Shown one piece after another: positions 44,697 to 53,263 of a stretch of 64,000 nucleotides of DNA. This stretch comes from Neorhizobium sp. SHOUNA12A. Lineage in GTDB: Bacteria; Pseudomonadota; Alphaproteobacteria; Rhizobiales; Rhizobiaceae. Position numbers and translations under genes: made by a program. Below the pieces are notes generated by a model. The model saw only the letters and a list, made by a program, of their open reading frames with translations. It made no database searches and was not told the origin of the DNA. Within the stretch, counting starts at the first letter, position 1, and the number at the start of each line of letters is the position of its first letter. The stretch covers positions 1-64,000 of the forward strand of contig NZ_JALBGV010000019.1 in NCBI RefSeq assembly GCF_023006505.1. Direction: 5' to 3'.

Positions 44697-45935
44697 TTAC
44701 TGGCCGCTGTCGATGATCGACTGCATTTCGCTTTGCGCATTGGCAAAGGCGCCATCGACGTCGTCACCGAAAATGGCGGCGTTGGTGAAGCTCGCCCAGG
44801 GGCCGTTCGCGCTGTTGATCAGGTCGTTGAATTGCAGCGTGTAGGGGGTCTTTGCGACCGCGATCGCGTCTATGCCAACCTGCAGGCGTGGATCGAGACC
44901 TTGCAGGACCTTTTCGGCAATATCGCCCCGTGTCGGCAGGCTTCCGTATTTGGCCATGATCTTCTGGCCGTCCTCGGAATAGATGTATTCGAGAAATTTC
45001 TTGACGGCGGCGATCTTCGGCGTCCCCTTGGTGACGACAAAATTGTCGCCGCCGGCAAAGGACGACGTACCGCCTGTCGCGCCGGGGATCAGCGTTACGC
45101 CGAAATTGATGTCCGGATGCTCGGTCACCAGCGAGCCGATGGCAAAGGCACCAAGGCTCTGCTGGCCGATCTTGCCGTTGGTGAAGGAGAGGAAGTTCAC
45201 CCCATTGTCGCTGGCAGCGCCCGCCGGCACGAGATCCTTCTTGACCATGTTGCGGTAGATATTGATGGCCTGGCGCATTTCCGGCGTATCGAGTGTCGCC
45301 GCCTTGCCATCGGCTGACAGGATGTCGGCCCCCGAGCCCCAGACAAGCGGGGTGAAGGTGAAGATCATGCAGCCGCCGCAACCGCCGCCGGAAAAGTAGA
45401 AGCCATAGGTATCGTCACCCAAGGCGCGGATTTTTTCGGCATTGGCGGTGATTTCGTCCCAGCTTGCCGGCGCCTTTTCCGGATTGAGACCGGCCTTCTT
45501 GTAGAGGTCCTTGTTCCAGGCGAAGACCGAGGTCTCGACCGACAATGGCAGCCCGTAGATGCGACCATGGTAGCTGCCGAGCTTGACATGGGACGGCGAC
45601 AGCGAGTTGAAATAGGGCAGGGACTTCGCCCAGTCCGTCAGGTCTTCGAGCTGGCCTGCCGCCGCAAAGGCGGGATTGTAGATCAGGTCCATCGACAGCG
45701 CGTCAGGCGCCTGTCCGCCTGCAATCGCCGTCGCATATTTCTGTACCAGTTCCGAGAACGGCACCTCGGTCATCGCGACCTGGCTCTCGTGGCTGGAATT
45801 ATAGGCTTCTACGGTTTTCTTGAAGGCATCGCCGACACCGGTGCGAACCCACATTTCGACCTTTTCGGCCGCCGATGCGCTGGCTACCAGGCATAGGGTT
45901 GCGACGCTGGTCGCAGCCAATAAACGCTTAATCAT
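44697..45935 (-). CDS. Sugar ABC substrate-binding protein, family 1
   Basis: 412-residue periplasmic binding protein with a signal peptide (residues 1-22, cut after ASA). The fold is the MalE-like family 1 type: EMWVRTGVGDAFKKTVEAYN, APDALSMDLIYNPAFAAAG, GLPLSVETSVFAWNKDLYKKAG. An unusual glycine-cysteine loop, GGGCGGC, occurs near residue 185 and could form a disulfide. It is the first transport gene after lacI in this operon and probably binds an L-arabinose-containing oligosaccharide, judging by the GH127 enzyme. Confidence 0.92.
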   Translation of the reverse strand: MIKRLLAATSVATLCLVASASAAEKVEMWVRTGVGDAFKKTVEAYNSSHESQVAMTEVPFSELVQKYATAIAGGQAPDALSMDLIYNPAFAAAGQLEDLTDWAKSLPYFNSLSPSHVKLGSYHGRIYGLPLSVETSVFAWNKDLYKKAGLNPEKAPASWDEITANAEKIRALGDDTYGFYFSGGGCGGCMIFTFTPLVWGSGADILSADGKAATLDTPEMRQAINIYRNMVKKDLVPAGAASDNGVNFLSFTNGKIGQQSLGAFAIGSLVTEHPDINFGVTLIPGATGGTSSFAGGDNFVVTKGTPKIAAVKKFLEYIYSEDGQKIMAKYGSLPTRGDIAEKVLQGLDPRLQVGIDAIAVAKTPYTLQFNDLINSANGPWASFTNAAIFGDDVDGAFANAQSEMQSIIDSGQ

Positions 45936-45977
45936 GATACTCCTCCCAATTTGACGCCATTCTCCCTGGCGCTTTGT

Positions 45978-46997
45978 TCATTCCCTTGGGGTTTCACCCC
46001 CGCACGATTGCCGGACGACCAGCCGGCATGGCAGTTTCCGCACGCCCGGCTCGACGGACCGTCCTTCGGCGAGCGCCAGGACGGTTAATCCCGCCTGCCG
46101 CCCCAGTTCCTTCAGTTCCATGTCCACCGTCGTCAGCGGTGGCCGGGTCTGGGCCGCGACAATCTCCCAATTGTCGAAGCCGATCACCGAAACATCTTCC
46201 GGCACCTTGATGCCGCGTTCGCGCAGGGCATCCACCGTGCCGCGGGCGATCTGGTCGTTGCCGCAGAACAAGGCATCCGGCTTGTCGCCGGCGCGCTCCC
46301 AGAGCAGGCCGACCGCCTCATGGCCCCAGCTTTCCGACCAGACGCCATAAAGAACCTGTTGGCATTCGCCCGCTGCGATGCTGTAGGCATCGGCGCGTTC
46401 GCGCACCGAGAAAAAGTCCTTCGGGCCGGTGACATGGACGATCCGGCGCCGCCCGATCGACTGCAGCCACTCGACCGCAAGGGTTGCGCCATGTGCATCG
46501 TCCGACCGGAAGATGACGCTGTTCGGCGTCCCTTCGGTGAAGGCATAGACGACCGGAACCGACAGGTTCGAGAGATCGACCGGCAAACTCCTGTCCATCC
46601 GCTTGCCGGTGGCGATGATGCCGTCCACCTGCTTGTCGAGCATTGCCTCGACATGGATCTGCCCAAGCGCCGGGTCGTCTTCGATGGCGCAGAGGAAAAC
46701 CGAAACGCCGTGATCGACCAGTGCCTCCGATACGCCAGCCATTACCGGCAAGGTGAATCGTCCGTAGGTGTCGTTGGTGAGAAGCCCGATCGTGAAGCTG
46801 CGCTTGCTGAGCAGGCCGCGCGCAAGGGCGTTCGGACGAAAACCGATATCGGTGGCCACCCGTTTGACCCGTTCCCGTGTCTCGTCTCCCATGCGGCCGG
46901 TGTTGTTCAGAGCTTTCGACGCAGTCGAAATGCTGACCGCCGCTGCGGCTGCAACGTCATGAATCGTAATGCGTTTCTTATTCCTCCCCGTATCCAG
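45978..46997 (-). CDS. LacI family repressor with apparent CTG start
   Basis: 339-residue LacI/GalR regulator. The DNA-binding domain reads KKRITIHDVAAAAAVSISTASKALNNTGRM and the ligand domain runs from IGLLTNDTYGRFTLPVM to the end (GNDQIARGTVDALRERG, IGFDNW). The first ATG (46892, MGDETRE) would remove the whole recognition helix. Upstream of it the open frame, bounded by a TAA, contains no ATG, GTG or TTG. The best start is CTG at 46997, eight bases after AGGAGG, giving the normal length; ATT farther on is a poorer option. It lies 42 bp upstream of the binding protein, on the same strand, so the repressor is the first gene of the operon it controls. Confidence 0.86.
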   Translation of the reverse strand: MDTGRNKKRITIHDVAAAAAVSISTASKALNNTGRMGDETRERVKRVATDIGFRPNALARGLLSKRSFTIGLLTNDTYGRFTLPVMAGVSEALVDHGVSVFLCAIEDDPALGQIHVEAMLDKQVDGIIATGKRMDRSLPVDLSNLSVPVVYAFTEGTPNSVIFRSDDAHGATLAVEWLQSIGRRRIVHVTGPKDFFSVRERADAYSIAAGECQQVLYGVWSESWGHEAVGLLWERAGDKPDALFCGNDQIARGTVDALRERGIKVPEDVSVIGFDNWEIVAAQTRPPLTTVDMELKELGRQAGLTVLALAEGRSVEPGVRKLPCRLVVRQSCGGETPRE

Positions 46998-47018
46998 CCT
47001 CTTGTCCTCCTGTTGTGG

Positions 47019-47036
47019 TGAGAAAACCTTTTACCA
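47019..47036. promoter_or_regulatory. LacI-type operator half-site, distal copy
   Basis: TGAGAAAACCTTTTACCA: the left half is identical to the operator at 47051, the right half is degenerate. Its centre lies 32 bases from the centre of the perfect site, about three helical turns, and 22 bases before the CTG start of lacI. Confidence 0.6.
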
Positions 47037-47050
47037 GGGAAATTGTCAAG

Positions 47051-47068
47051 TGAGAAAAGGTTTTCTCA
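47051..47068. promoter_or_regulatory. LacI-type operator, perfect palindrome
   Basis: TGAGAAAAGGTTTTCTCA, arms TGAGAAAA and TTTTCTCA around a central GG. This 18-bp even palindrome has the usual length of LacI-family sites and lies 54 bases upstream of the lacI start. With the second copy it probably permits cooperative repression of lacI and the sugar operon. Confidence 0.75.
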
Positions 47069-47178
47069 ATTCAGTGGGGTGAGGTTTCAAGATTCCGCGA
47101 ATCCCTCAGGCAAAAATGGAATTTTGCCTTCTCGCCCCACATAAATGGGCGAAAGCATGGAAAGGAGAGATCATCACA

Positions 47179-47469
47179 ATGACTTCGGAAGACGTCGTCG
47201 CCGTACTCGACCCAGTCGACCGGACACTCGTGACCGAGGTGATAGCAACCGGGGCGACCCAGGCTGAGTTGGCCATCGTCTTTGCGATCGATGACGTCGG
47301 CCAGACCTGCCGGCCGGGGCGGCGGATGGCAACGTTGGCCGAGCCGGTGCCGATGGAGGCGGTATGGATTACCTCCAGCACGTCTATGGCCCACTCGTTG
47401 ATCGCAAATTGGCTGAGCATGGCATACTGCATCCAGCTAGCTCGGCATATGGGCGAAAAGAGCGGATGA
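47179..47469 (+). CDS. Small conserved-looking hypothetical protein, possibly damaged
   Basis: 96-residue frame starting at ATG 47179 with AAGGAGA about 11 bases upstream. The first 33 residues (MTSEDVVAVLDPVDRTLVTE, then VIATGATQAELA) look like a small rhizobial protein family whose members continue as an acidic helix. Here the rest turns into an arginine/cysteine/methionine-rich sequence of unlike style, which suggests a frameshift or an eroded 3' part. It lies divergent from the lacI operon. No function is known. Confidence 0.42.
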   Translation: MTSEDVVAVLDPVDRTLVTEVIATGATQAELAIVFAIDDVGQTCRPGRRMATLAEPVPMEAVWITSSTSMAHSLIANWLSMAYCIQLARHMGEKSG

Positions 47470-47476
47470 AAACGTC

Positions 47477-47504
47477 AGGGGTGGGCTCGTAAAGACCCAC
47501 CCCT
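47477..47504 (-). terminator. Terminator of the aldehyde dehydrogenase gene
   Basis: Nine-base arms AGGGGTGGG (47477-47485) and CCCACCCCT (47496-47504) with a 10-base loop, 14 bases beyond the dehydrogenase stop. On the transcribed (minus) strand the stem is followed within five bases by GTTTTC. It also lies seven bases after the small plus-strand frame. Confidence 0.72.
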
Positions 47505-47518
47505 TGACAATCCTCAGC

Positions 47519-49039
47519 TCAGAAGAACCCAAGTTTGTTTGGGTTGTAGCTGACCAGCATGTTCTTGGTCTGCTGATAGTGGTCGAGCATCATCTTGTGC
47601 GTCTCGCGCCCAAAGCCCGACTGCTTGTATCCACCGAACGCGGCGTGGGCCGGGTAGGCGTGATAATTGTTGATCCAGACGCGGCCGGCCTGGATTGAGC
47701 GACCGAAGCGGTAGCAGCGGTTGGCGTCACGGCTCCACACGCCGGCCCCAAGGCCGTATATGGTGTCATTAGCGATTTGCAGCGCCTCCGCCTCATTCTT
47801 GAACGTCGTGACAGAAACCACTGGACCGAAGATCTCTTCCTGGAAGACCCGCATCTTGTTGTGGCCCTTCAGGATCGTTGGTTGAACGTAAAAGCCGCTG
47901 GAAAGGTCCCCGTCAAGGCGCGCGGCATCCCCTCCGATCAGTACTTCTGCCCCTTCTTCCACGCCGATCGTCAGATAGGACAGGATCTTGTTCTGCTGTT
48001 CCTGGCTCGCCTGTGCTCCCACCATCGTCTGCATGTCGCGAGGGTCACCTTGTTTGATCGCGCGCACCCGCTCGATGCAGCGTGCGATGAACGCCTCGTA
48101 GATGTCTTCCTGGATAAGCGCACGACTGGGGCAAGTGCAGACTTCGCCCTGGTTGAAGGCAAATAGGACGAACCCTTCGACGGCCTTGTCAAGGAACGCG
48201 TCATCCTCTGCCATCACATCGGAGAAGAAGATGTTCGGGGACTTGCCGCCCAATTCCAGGGTTACCGGGATCAGGTTTTCGGTTGCCGCCTGCATGATGA
48301 TGCGCCCGGTCTCGGTGGAGCCGGTGAAGGCGATCTTTGCAATGCGGGGGGATCTGGCCAGCGGGCCTCCCACCTCGGGTCCCATCCCGTTGACGATGTT
48401 CAGGACGCCGTCCGGCAGGAGGTCGGCGATCAGTTCCATCAGCACCATGATGGCCGCTGGTGTCTGTTCGGCAGGCTTCAGTACAACGCAGTTGCCGGCG
48501 GCAAGTGCGGGGGCCAGCTTCCAGGCGGCCATCAGGATTGAAAAGTTCCACGGGATGATCTGCCCGACGACGCCCAGCGGCTCGTGATAGTGATAGGCGA
48601 CCGTGTCGGCGTCGATTTCGGACATGGTGCCTTCCTGGGCACGCAACACAGAAGCGAAATAGCGGAAGTGGTCGACTGAAAGCGGGATATCTGCCGCGGT
48701 GGTTTCGCGGATCGGCTTGCCGTTGTCCCACGTCTCAGCCTGCGCCAGAAGCTGGAGATTGTCTTCCAACCGGTCGGCGATCTTCAAGAGGATGTTGGCG
48801 CGTTCGCCTGCTGAGGTCCGGCCCCAGGCCTCCTTGGCATCGTGGGCCGCATCCAGCGCCAGCTCAACGTCGGCCCCGTCCGATCGAGCAACTTCGCAGA
48901 CCTTTGCGCCGGTGATCGGGGTGATGTTGTCGAAATATCGGCCGTGGACTGGGGGAACGAACTTGCCGCCGATGAAATTGTCATAGCGGTCCTTGAAGGG
49001 CGAGACATAGATGCTCGCCGGCTTGGTCATGATGTTCAT
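47519..49039 (-). CDS. NAD-dependent aldehyde dehydrogenase (AcoD/ExaC type)
   Basis: 506-residue aldehyde dehydrogenase. The cofactor strand [23 protein letters not shown], the FTGSTETG motif, general base E262 in [10 protein letters not shown] and catalytic C301 in [14 protein letters not shown] are all present. The [10 protein letters not shown] version is typical of the acetaldehyde/short-chain aldehyde branch. ATG 49039 has GGAGGAG; the frame is open 11 codons upstream. A GAF/Fis regulator lies directly upstream on the same strand, the arrangement known for aco/exa-type ethanol or acetoin metabolism. Confidence 0.93.
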   Translation of the reverse strand: MNIMTKPASIYVSPFKDRYDNFIGGKFVPPVHGRYFDNITPITGAKVCEVARSDGADVELALDAAHDAKEAWGRTSAGERANILLKIADRLEDNLQLLAQAETWDNGKPIRETTAADIPLSVDHFRYFASVLRAQEGTMSEIDADTVAYHYHEPLGVVGQIIPWNFSILMAAWKLAPALAAGNCVVLKPAEQTPAAIMVLMELIADLLPDGVLNIVNGMGPEVGGPLARSPRIAKIAFTGSTETGRIIMQAATENLIPVTLELGGKSPNIFFSDVMAEDDAFLDKAVEGFVLFAFNQGEVCTCPSRALIQEDIYEAFIARCIERVRAIKQGDPRDMQTMVGAQASQEQQNKILSYLTIGVEEGAEVLIGGDAARLDGDLSSGFYVQPTILKGHNKMRVFQEEIFGPVVSVTTFKNEAEALQIANDTIYGLGAGVWSRDANRCYRFGRSIQAGRVWINNYHAYPAHAAFGGYKQSGFGRETHKMMLDHYQQTKNMLVSYNPNKLGFF

Positions 49040-49168
49040 GGAAATACTCCTCCGTGTGATCGGATCCTCCACCCGATCACATCTAGATGCGCCAGAAAGG
49101 TCGGCTGGTCAGCCTGGGGGAGAGGGTCAGGGGTCCAAAACGTCCCAAATCTGAGACAGGTGGGCGCG

Positions 49169-50104
49169 CTATTCGCCGATATGCAGCCGTCTCATGCGCC
49201 GGTAAAGGGTCGCGCGGCCGATCCCCAACCGCCGAGCGGCCTCCGACACGTTGCCCTCGGCGCGAGCAAGGGCACGCATCACGGCGGCTCGTTCCGCAGC
49301 GTCGAACCCCAGGCACTCGTCTCCCCCGCCGAAGAGGTCCGACGCAGGGCGGGGTTTAAGCAAACCCGTGGGCTCCAATCTGAATACCCGACGTGCGCCC
49401 CGTGTTGCCCCGACGACAAGGTCGTCGGCATCCACAGCCAAAAGCACCGACATCTCGCTGTCGTCCGTATGTGCCACCACGATGCGGGAATTTGGAAATG
49501 TAGCGCGGAAGTAATCGGCCTCGATGGACCGCGCGGTCTGCGCCACCATCGCCGAAATGAGCCGATTGAATCCTTCCGTCTGGTCGACCCGGGCAGAAGA
49601 CACATCGAGCGCGGCGATGATGCCGCCATCGGCCCCGAAGACCGGAGCATCCATGCAACTCATCCCAGTGTTGCGGGCGAAGAAGTGTTCGTCGCGGTGG
49701 ATAGTGACGCTTCTTTTCTCAGTCAGGCAGGTGCCTATTCCGTTGGTGCCTTCGCTGGCCTCGCTCCAGTCCGCGCCGGGCCACAGGCCCCATTCCCGGA
49801 AGACTGTCAGATCGGAATCCTTGCAGCGCTGATCCAGGATCACACCGTCGCAATCGGTCAGAAGAACACCGCACCCTGAGGCACCCACCAGGCCAAAGAG
49901 ATGGTCAAGCCTTGCTGTTGCAACCCTCATGAAGCGATCCAGGCAAGCTCGTCGGTGGTCGAGTTCCGCCTCCTCGACCCGATCGTTCGGTCGGCGCGCC
50001 GCCGGATCCAGCCGGTGATGTTCCATTGATCGTCGCCAGGAAGCAGCAAGCGGACTCCGCGCCGCGTCCGATGCGGACGCGATAACCTTTGCAACCCTGT
50101 TCAC
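49169..50104 (-). CDS. GAF-domain Fis-type activator without AAA+ domain (AcoR-like)
   Basis: 311-residue regulator. The N-terminal half is AcoR-like: SWRRSMEHHRLDP, then a GAF domain at about 75-180 (GVLLTDCDGVILDQR; WSEASEGTNGIGTCLTEKRSV; HFFARNTGMSCMDAPVFG). The C-terminal 45 residues are a Fis-type helix-turn-helix (MRALARAEGNVSEAARRLGIGRATLYRRMRRL). The central sigma-54 AAA+ ATPase with GAFTGA is absent, so it cannot remodel sigma-54 polymerase. It probably senses an aldehyde or alcohol and controls the downstream dehydrogenase. The start is GTG 50104 with a weak ribosome site. Confidence 0.86.
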   Translation of the reverse strand: MNRVAKVIASASDAARSPLAASWRRSMEHHRLDPAARRPNDRVEEAELDHRRACLDRFMRVATARLDHLFGLVGASGCGVLLTDCDGVILDQRCKDSDLTVFREWGLWPGADWSEASEGTNGIGTCLTEKRSVTIHRDEHFFARNTGMSCMDAPVFGADGGIIAALDVSSARVDQTEGFNRLISAMVAQTARSIEADYFRATFPNSRIVVAHTDDSEMSVLLAVDADDLVVGATRGARRVFRLEPTGLLKPRPASDLFGGGDECLGFDAAERAAVMRALARAEGNVSEAARRLGIGRATLYRRMRRLHIGE

Positions 50105-50200
50105 GTGATCGGTTTCGCCGCGGATGATACGTCCTCCCTGGCGGTAAGCTTACCACCTCCTTGGGCTGCGGCAATATGAATCCCGCCGGCAGCCCCGTCT

Positions 50201-50220
50201 CAGGTTAAACGGGTAACCTG
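50201..50220. repeat. Short inverted repeat upstream of the GAF/Fis gene
   Basis: CAGGTTA (50201-50207) and TAACCTG (50214-50220) with a six-base loop, followed by a second partial dyad TGGCC...GGCCA to about 50240. It lies about 100 bases upstream of the GAF/Fis start and beside the dehydrogenase fragment. It may be an operator or the remains of a terminator. Confidence 0.4.
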
Positions 50221-50287
50221 GCCTGGACGTTCCGGGCCAGAGAGCGCGAGTGTGCACCGCTGGGATGGCTGGTTAGGCGGCCAGGCG

Positions 50288-50422
50288 AAGGGCACTTTCC
50301 GCTTCCACGATGAATTCGGCCTGGCGGTCGACCTGATTGGAAACAAGAGGGTCGACCTGAAGCCGCTGCTCACCGGAACCTATCCCTTCGAAGACGCCGG
50401 CATGGCATTCGAGGCGGCCTCT
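50288..50422 (+). pseudogene. C-terminal fragment of an idonate/sorbitol-type zinc alcohol dehydrogenase
   Basis: The plus frame reads KGTFRFHDEFGLAVDLIGNK, then RVDLKPLLTGTYPFEDAGMAFEAAS. This is the near-C-terminal part of medium-chain dehydrogenases of the L-idonate 5-dehydrogenase group, where a GSFRF...P-LPLL...YPF pattern leads to the last strand. Everything upstream of this (zinc sites, Rossmann fold) is missing, and after the alanine-rich helix the sequence passes into the antisense of the ABC ATPase 3' end. It is a truncated remnant. It overlaps the last 43 bases of the ATPase frame on the opposite strand. Confidence 0.75.
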
Positions 50423-51378
50423 GCATGGTGGCAGGCGGTCAGCAATCCCGGGGCAGCCGTCCTTGCCGTCAGTCCGGGCTCCTGTTCCGCGCAGATCGAA
50501 GTGGCCTTCCAGCAGCGCGTCCGAAATCGGCATCCGCTCGGGGGATTGGCAGGGCTTGGAAGATCACCTTGCAGCACGATGCGCTTGCGATGCCCGCGAA
50601 GCCTTGGGTCCGGCGTCGGAACGGCCGACATCAGCGCCTGCGTATAGGGATGTGCCGGCGCGCTGAAGATCGATTGTTTCGGCCCGGTCTCGATGATCTT
50701 GCCGAGATACATGACCATCACACGGTCCGCGACGTGCCGCACGACGGCAAGGTCGTGCGCGACGAAAAGCATCGCCAGATTGCGCTCGCGCCTCAGCCTG
50801 GCGAGCAGATTGACGACCTGTGCCTGAACCGAGACGTCGAGGGCGGAGACCGGTTCGTCGCAGACGAGGAGCGTCGGGTTGAGTGTCAGGGCGCGCGCGA
50901 TTCCAAGCCGCTGCCGCTGTCCGCCTGAAAATTCCGAAGGATAGCGGTCCGCATGTTCCGCACGCAGCCCCACGGATTCAAGCAACTTGACCGTTTCTTC
51001 CTGCCAGCGGGCTTTTGGTACGGCGCCCGGATGCAACGCCCACGGTTCGGAGATCAGCCGGTCGACCCGCATGCGCGGATTAAGTGACTGGTATGGGTCC
51101 TGGAACACGACCTGCATCTTGCGGCGCAATTCATGCAGCTCCCTTCCGCTCGCTTTGGTGATTTCCACGCCATCGAGAACGGCGCTGCCGCTGGTCGCCG
51201 GCCCGAGCTTCAGGAGCGTCCTGACCAGGGAAGTCTTGCCGCAACCGCTTTCGCCGACAAGGCCGAGCGTCTCTCCGCGGGCGATCTCGAAGCTGACGTC
51301 ATCGACTGCGCGCACGGGCGTCGCGCCGCTGCCGAAGTGCCGGGAAAGGTTTTCGACTTTGAGAAGAGGCTGGTTCAT
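50380..51378 (-). CDS. ABC ATPase, DppF/OppF type, with altered C-terminus
   Basis: 332-residue ATPase of a peptide-type importer. Walker A GESGCGKT, Q-loop FQDPYQSLNPR, signature FSGGQRQRLGIARAL, Walker B LVCDEPVSALDV, and the OppF tail SGCRFRTRCWKATSIC that binds an iron-sulfur cluster in relatives. The final residues NAMPASSKG and the stop (50380-50382) are read from the antisense of the dehydrogenase fragment, so the original C-terminus was replaced in a rearrangement after CHHAEAA. The core is intact, so function is probably kept. It overlaps the upstream ATPase by four bases. Confidence 0.9.
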   Translation of the reverse strand: MNQPLLKVENLSRHFGSGATPVRAVDDVSFEIARGETLGLVGESGCGKTSLVRTLLKLGPATSGSAVLDGVEITKASGRELHELRRKMQVVFQDPYQSLNPRMRVDRLISEPWALHPGAVPKARWQEETVKLLESVGLRAEHADRYPSEFSGGQRQRLGIARALTLNPTLLVCDEPVSALDVSVQAQVVNLLARLRRERNLAMLFVAHDLAVVRHVADRVMVMYLGKIIETGPKQSIFSAPAHPYTQALMSAVPTPDPRLRGHRKRIVLQGDLPSPANPPSGCRFRTRCWKATSICAEQEPGLTARTAAPGLLTACHHAEAASNAMPASSKG

Positions 51379-52346
51379 GCTGTCAACACCGGGAAATGGC
51401 AGGCGGCCTGCCGGCCGGGCCCCACGGTTTCAAGAGGAGGGATGACCTCGGCGCAGAGCCTTTCGGCGCGCGGACAGCGTGTCCTGAACGCACAGCCTGA
51501 AGGAAGGGCGACGGGATTGGGCGCCGAGCCGGGGATCGGCACCAGTTCGTCCTCATCGGTATCCACGCGCGGCTGCGAGGCGAGCAGGCCGACGCTGTAG
51601 GGATGTCGTGCATCCTCGAAAAGTTCGAAGACATTTGCGGTCTCGACGATCCGGCCGGCATACATGACGGCCACGCGGTCCGCGAGTTCGGCTACCACAC
51701 CCAGATCGTGGGTGATGAAGATCATTCCGGCATCGCTGCGTTTACGGATTGTGGCCAGAAGATCAACCACCTGCGCCTGGATCGTGACGTCGAGCGCCGT
51801 CGTTGGCTCGTCGGCGATGATGACATCCGGTTCGAGTGCTACGGCCATGGCGATCATGATGCGCTGGCGCATGCCACCGGAAAATTCGTGCGGATATTGG
51901 CGCGCCCGACGTTCAGGATCGGGAATGCCGATTGCCGTCAGGAGGTCGATCACGGCCTTCTCGACGCCGCCTTCGGGATTGCGGCCGTGGATACGGTACA
52001 TCTCCGCGATCTGCCAGCCGACGGGATAGACGGGATTGAGTGCCGCAAGCGCATCCTGAAAGATGAGGGCGATGCGGTTGCCGCACAGATCTCGCCGCTC
52101 GTTGCGCGAAAGCTTCAACAGTTCCGCCCCGTCGAAGCGGATCGACCCCCGGTCGATCGCGCCCGGAGGATTGGGAACGAGGTCCATGATGGCAGATGCC
52201 GTCACAGACTTGCCGGAGCCGCTTTCGCCAAGAAGGGCCAGGACTTCACCGCGTTCCAGCGAGAAGGAGACGCCATTGAGTGCGAATATGCGGCCGGACG
52301 CCGTATCAAAACTGACTTGCAGATCCTCGACTTCGAGAAGGGCCAT
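51375..52346 (-). CDS. ABC ATPase, DppD/OppD type
   Basis: 323-residue ATPase. Walker A GESGSGKS, Q-loop FQDALAALNPV, signature FSGGMRQRIMIAMAVAL, Walker B VIIADEPTTALDV. The C-terminal OppD tail keeps cysteines in SGCAFRTRCPRAERLC and HPYSVGLLASQP. The ATG at 52346 shares one base with the permease stop (TGATG). A longer frame exists upstream but reads through the permease gene. Partner of the DppF-type ATPase. Confidence 0.92.
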   Translation of the reverse strand: MALLEVEDLQVSFDTASGRIFALNGVSFSLERGEVLALLGESGSGKSVTASAIMDLVPNPPGAIDRGSIRFDGAELLKLSRNERRDLCGNRIALIFQDALAALNPVYPVGWQIAEMYRIHGRNPEGGVEKAVIDLLTAIGIPDPERRARQYPHEFSGGMRQRIMIAMAVALEPDVIIADEPTTALDVTIQAQVVDLLATIRKRSDAGMIFITHDLGVVAELADRVAVMYAGRIVETANVFELFEDARHPYSVGLLASQPRVDTDEDELVPIPGSAPNPVALPSGCAFRTRCPRAERLCAEVIPPLETVGPGRQAACHFPVLTA

Positions 52347-53263
52347 CAGCGCCTCCGGCTTACAAGGCGCCAGTGCTGCGACGGATCGTTGACGATCCGG
52401 AACCAGTTGGCGAGCAGGTTGAAGGACATGGTGGTGAGCATGACGGCGAGGCCGGGGAAAAAGCCGAGCCACCAGGCGGACGACAGATAGCCCTGGCCCT
52501 GGGCGACCATCAGGCCCCAACTCACTGAAGGCGGCTGGATGCCGAGGCCGAGATAGCTCAGGCCGGATTCGAACAACATAACCATGGCGAGATTGACCGA
52601 GGCGAGCGTCAGCATGGTGGGTGCGACGCTGGGGAGGATGTGGGTGCGCAGGATCCAGGTCGGTCCGCCACCGAAGACGCGCGCCGCATCGACGAAAAGT
52701 CGTTCGCGGACCTCTAGCGTTTCGGCTCTTGCGACGCGGATATAGGCCGGCATGCGGGTGATGGCGAGCACGATCACGAGGTTGCTGACGCTCGGACCGA
52801 ACAGGTAGAGACCGAAGAGTGCCACCAGCAGGGTCGGGAAACCGAGGATGATATCGCAGATCCGCATGATGACGTTTCCGACGATGCCGCCGAAATACCC
52901 CGCGATCACGCCCAGAAGCGTTCCGCCAATCAGGCTTGTCAGCACGGTCACCACGGCGATGCCGATGGTCGTCGAAGCCGCCTGGATGAGGCGGACGAGG
53001 AGCGGCCGTCCGAGTGCGTCGGCACCCAGCCACAAGGTCCAGGACTGGCCGAAGTCGAACGGCGGCAGGTTGCGAGCCTTCAGCGAAATGCGGTTGTCGC
53101 CCAGGAGCGACAGAGAATCGGTGAGGATGGCGAGCACGACGATCAGCAGCCAGATCGCCGCGGCGACGGCCATCGGGTCACCCGCGAGCGCACGCAGGAG
53201 CCAGAGGATGCGGCGGCTGCGGCGCTCGCGGGCCGGGAGGAATTCGGCAGACGTGTCTGTCAT
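52346..53263 (-). CDS. ABC transporter permease, DppC type
   Basis: 305-residue permease. The first helix is at about 32-53 (VAAAIWLLIVVLAILTDSLSLL), followed by the DppC signature LGADALGRPLLVRLIQAAST and the coupling loop LFVDAARVFGGGPTWILRTHILPS. In the signature the usual GTD-x-x-GRD is changed to GAD-x-x-GRP. It overlaps the DppB-type gene by four bases. Confidence 0.91.
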   Translation of the reverse strand: MTDTSAEFLPARERRSRRILWLLRALAGDPMAVAAAIWLLIVVLAILTDSLSLLGDNRISLKARNLPPFDFGQSWTLWLGADALGRPLLVRLIQAASTTIGIAVVTVLTSLIGGTLLGVIAGYFGGIVGNVIMRICDIILGFPTLLVALFGLYLFGPSVSNLVIVLAITRMPAYIRVARAETLEVRERLFVDAARVFGGGPTWILRTHILPSVAPTMLTLASVNLAMVMLFESGLSYLGLGIQPPSVSWGLMVAQGQGYLSSAWWLGFFPGLAVMLTTMSFNLLANWFRIVNDPSQHWRLVSRRR

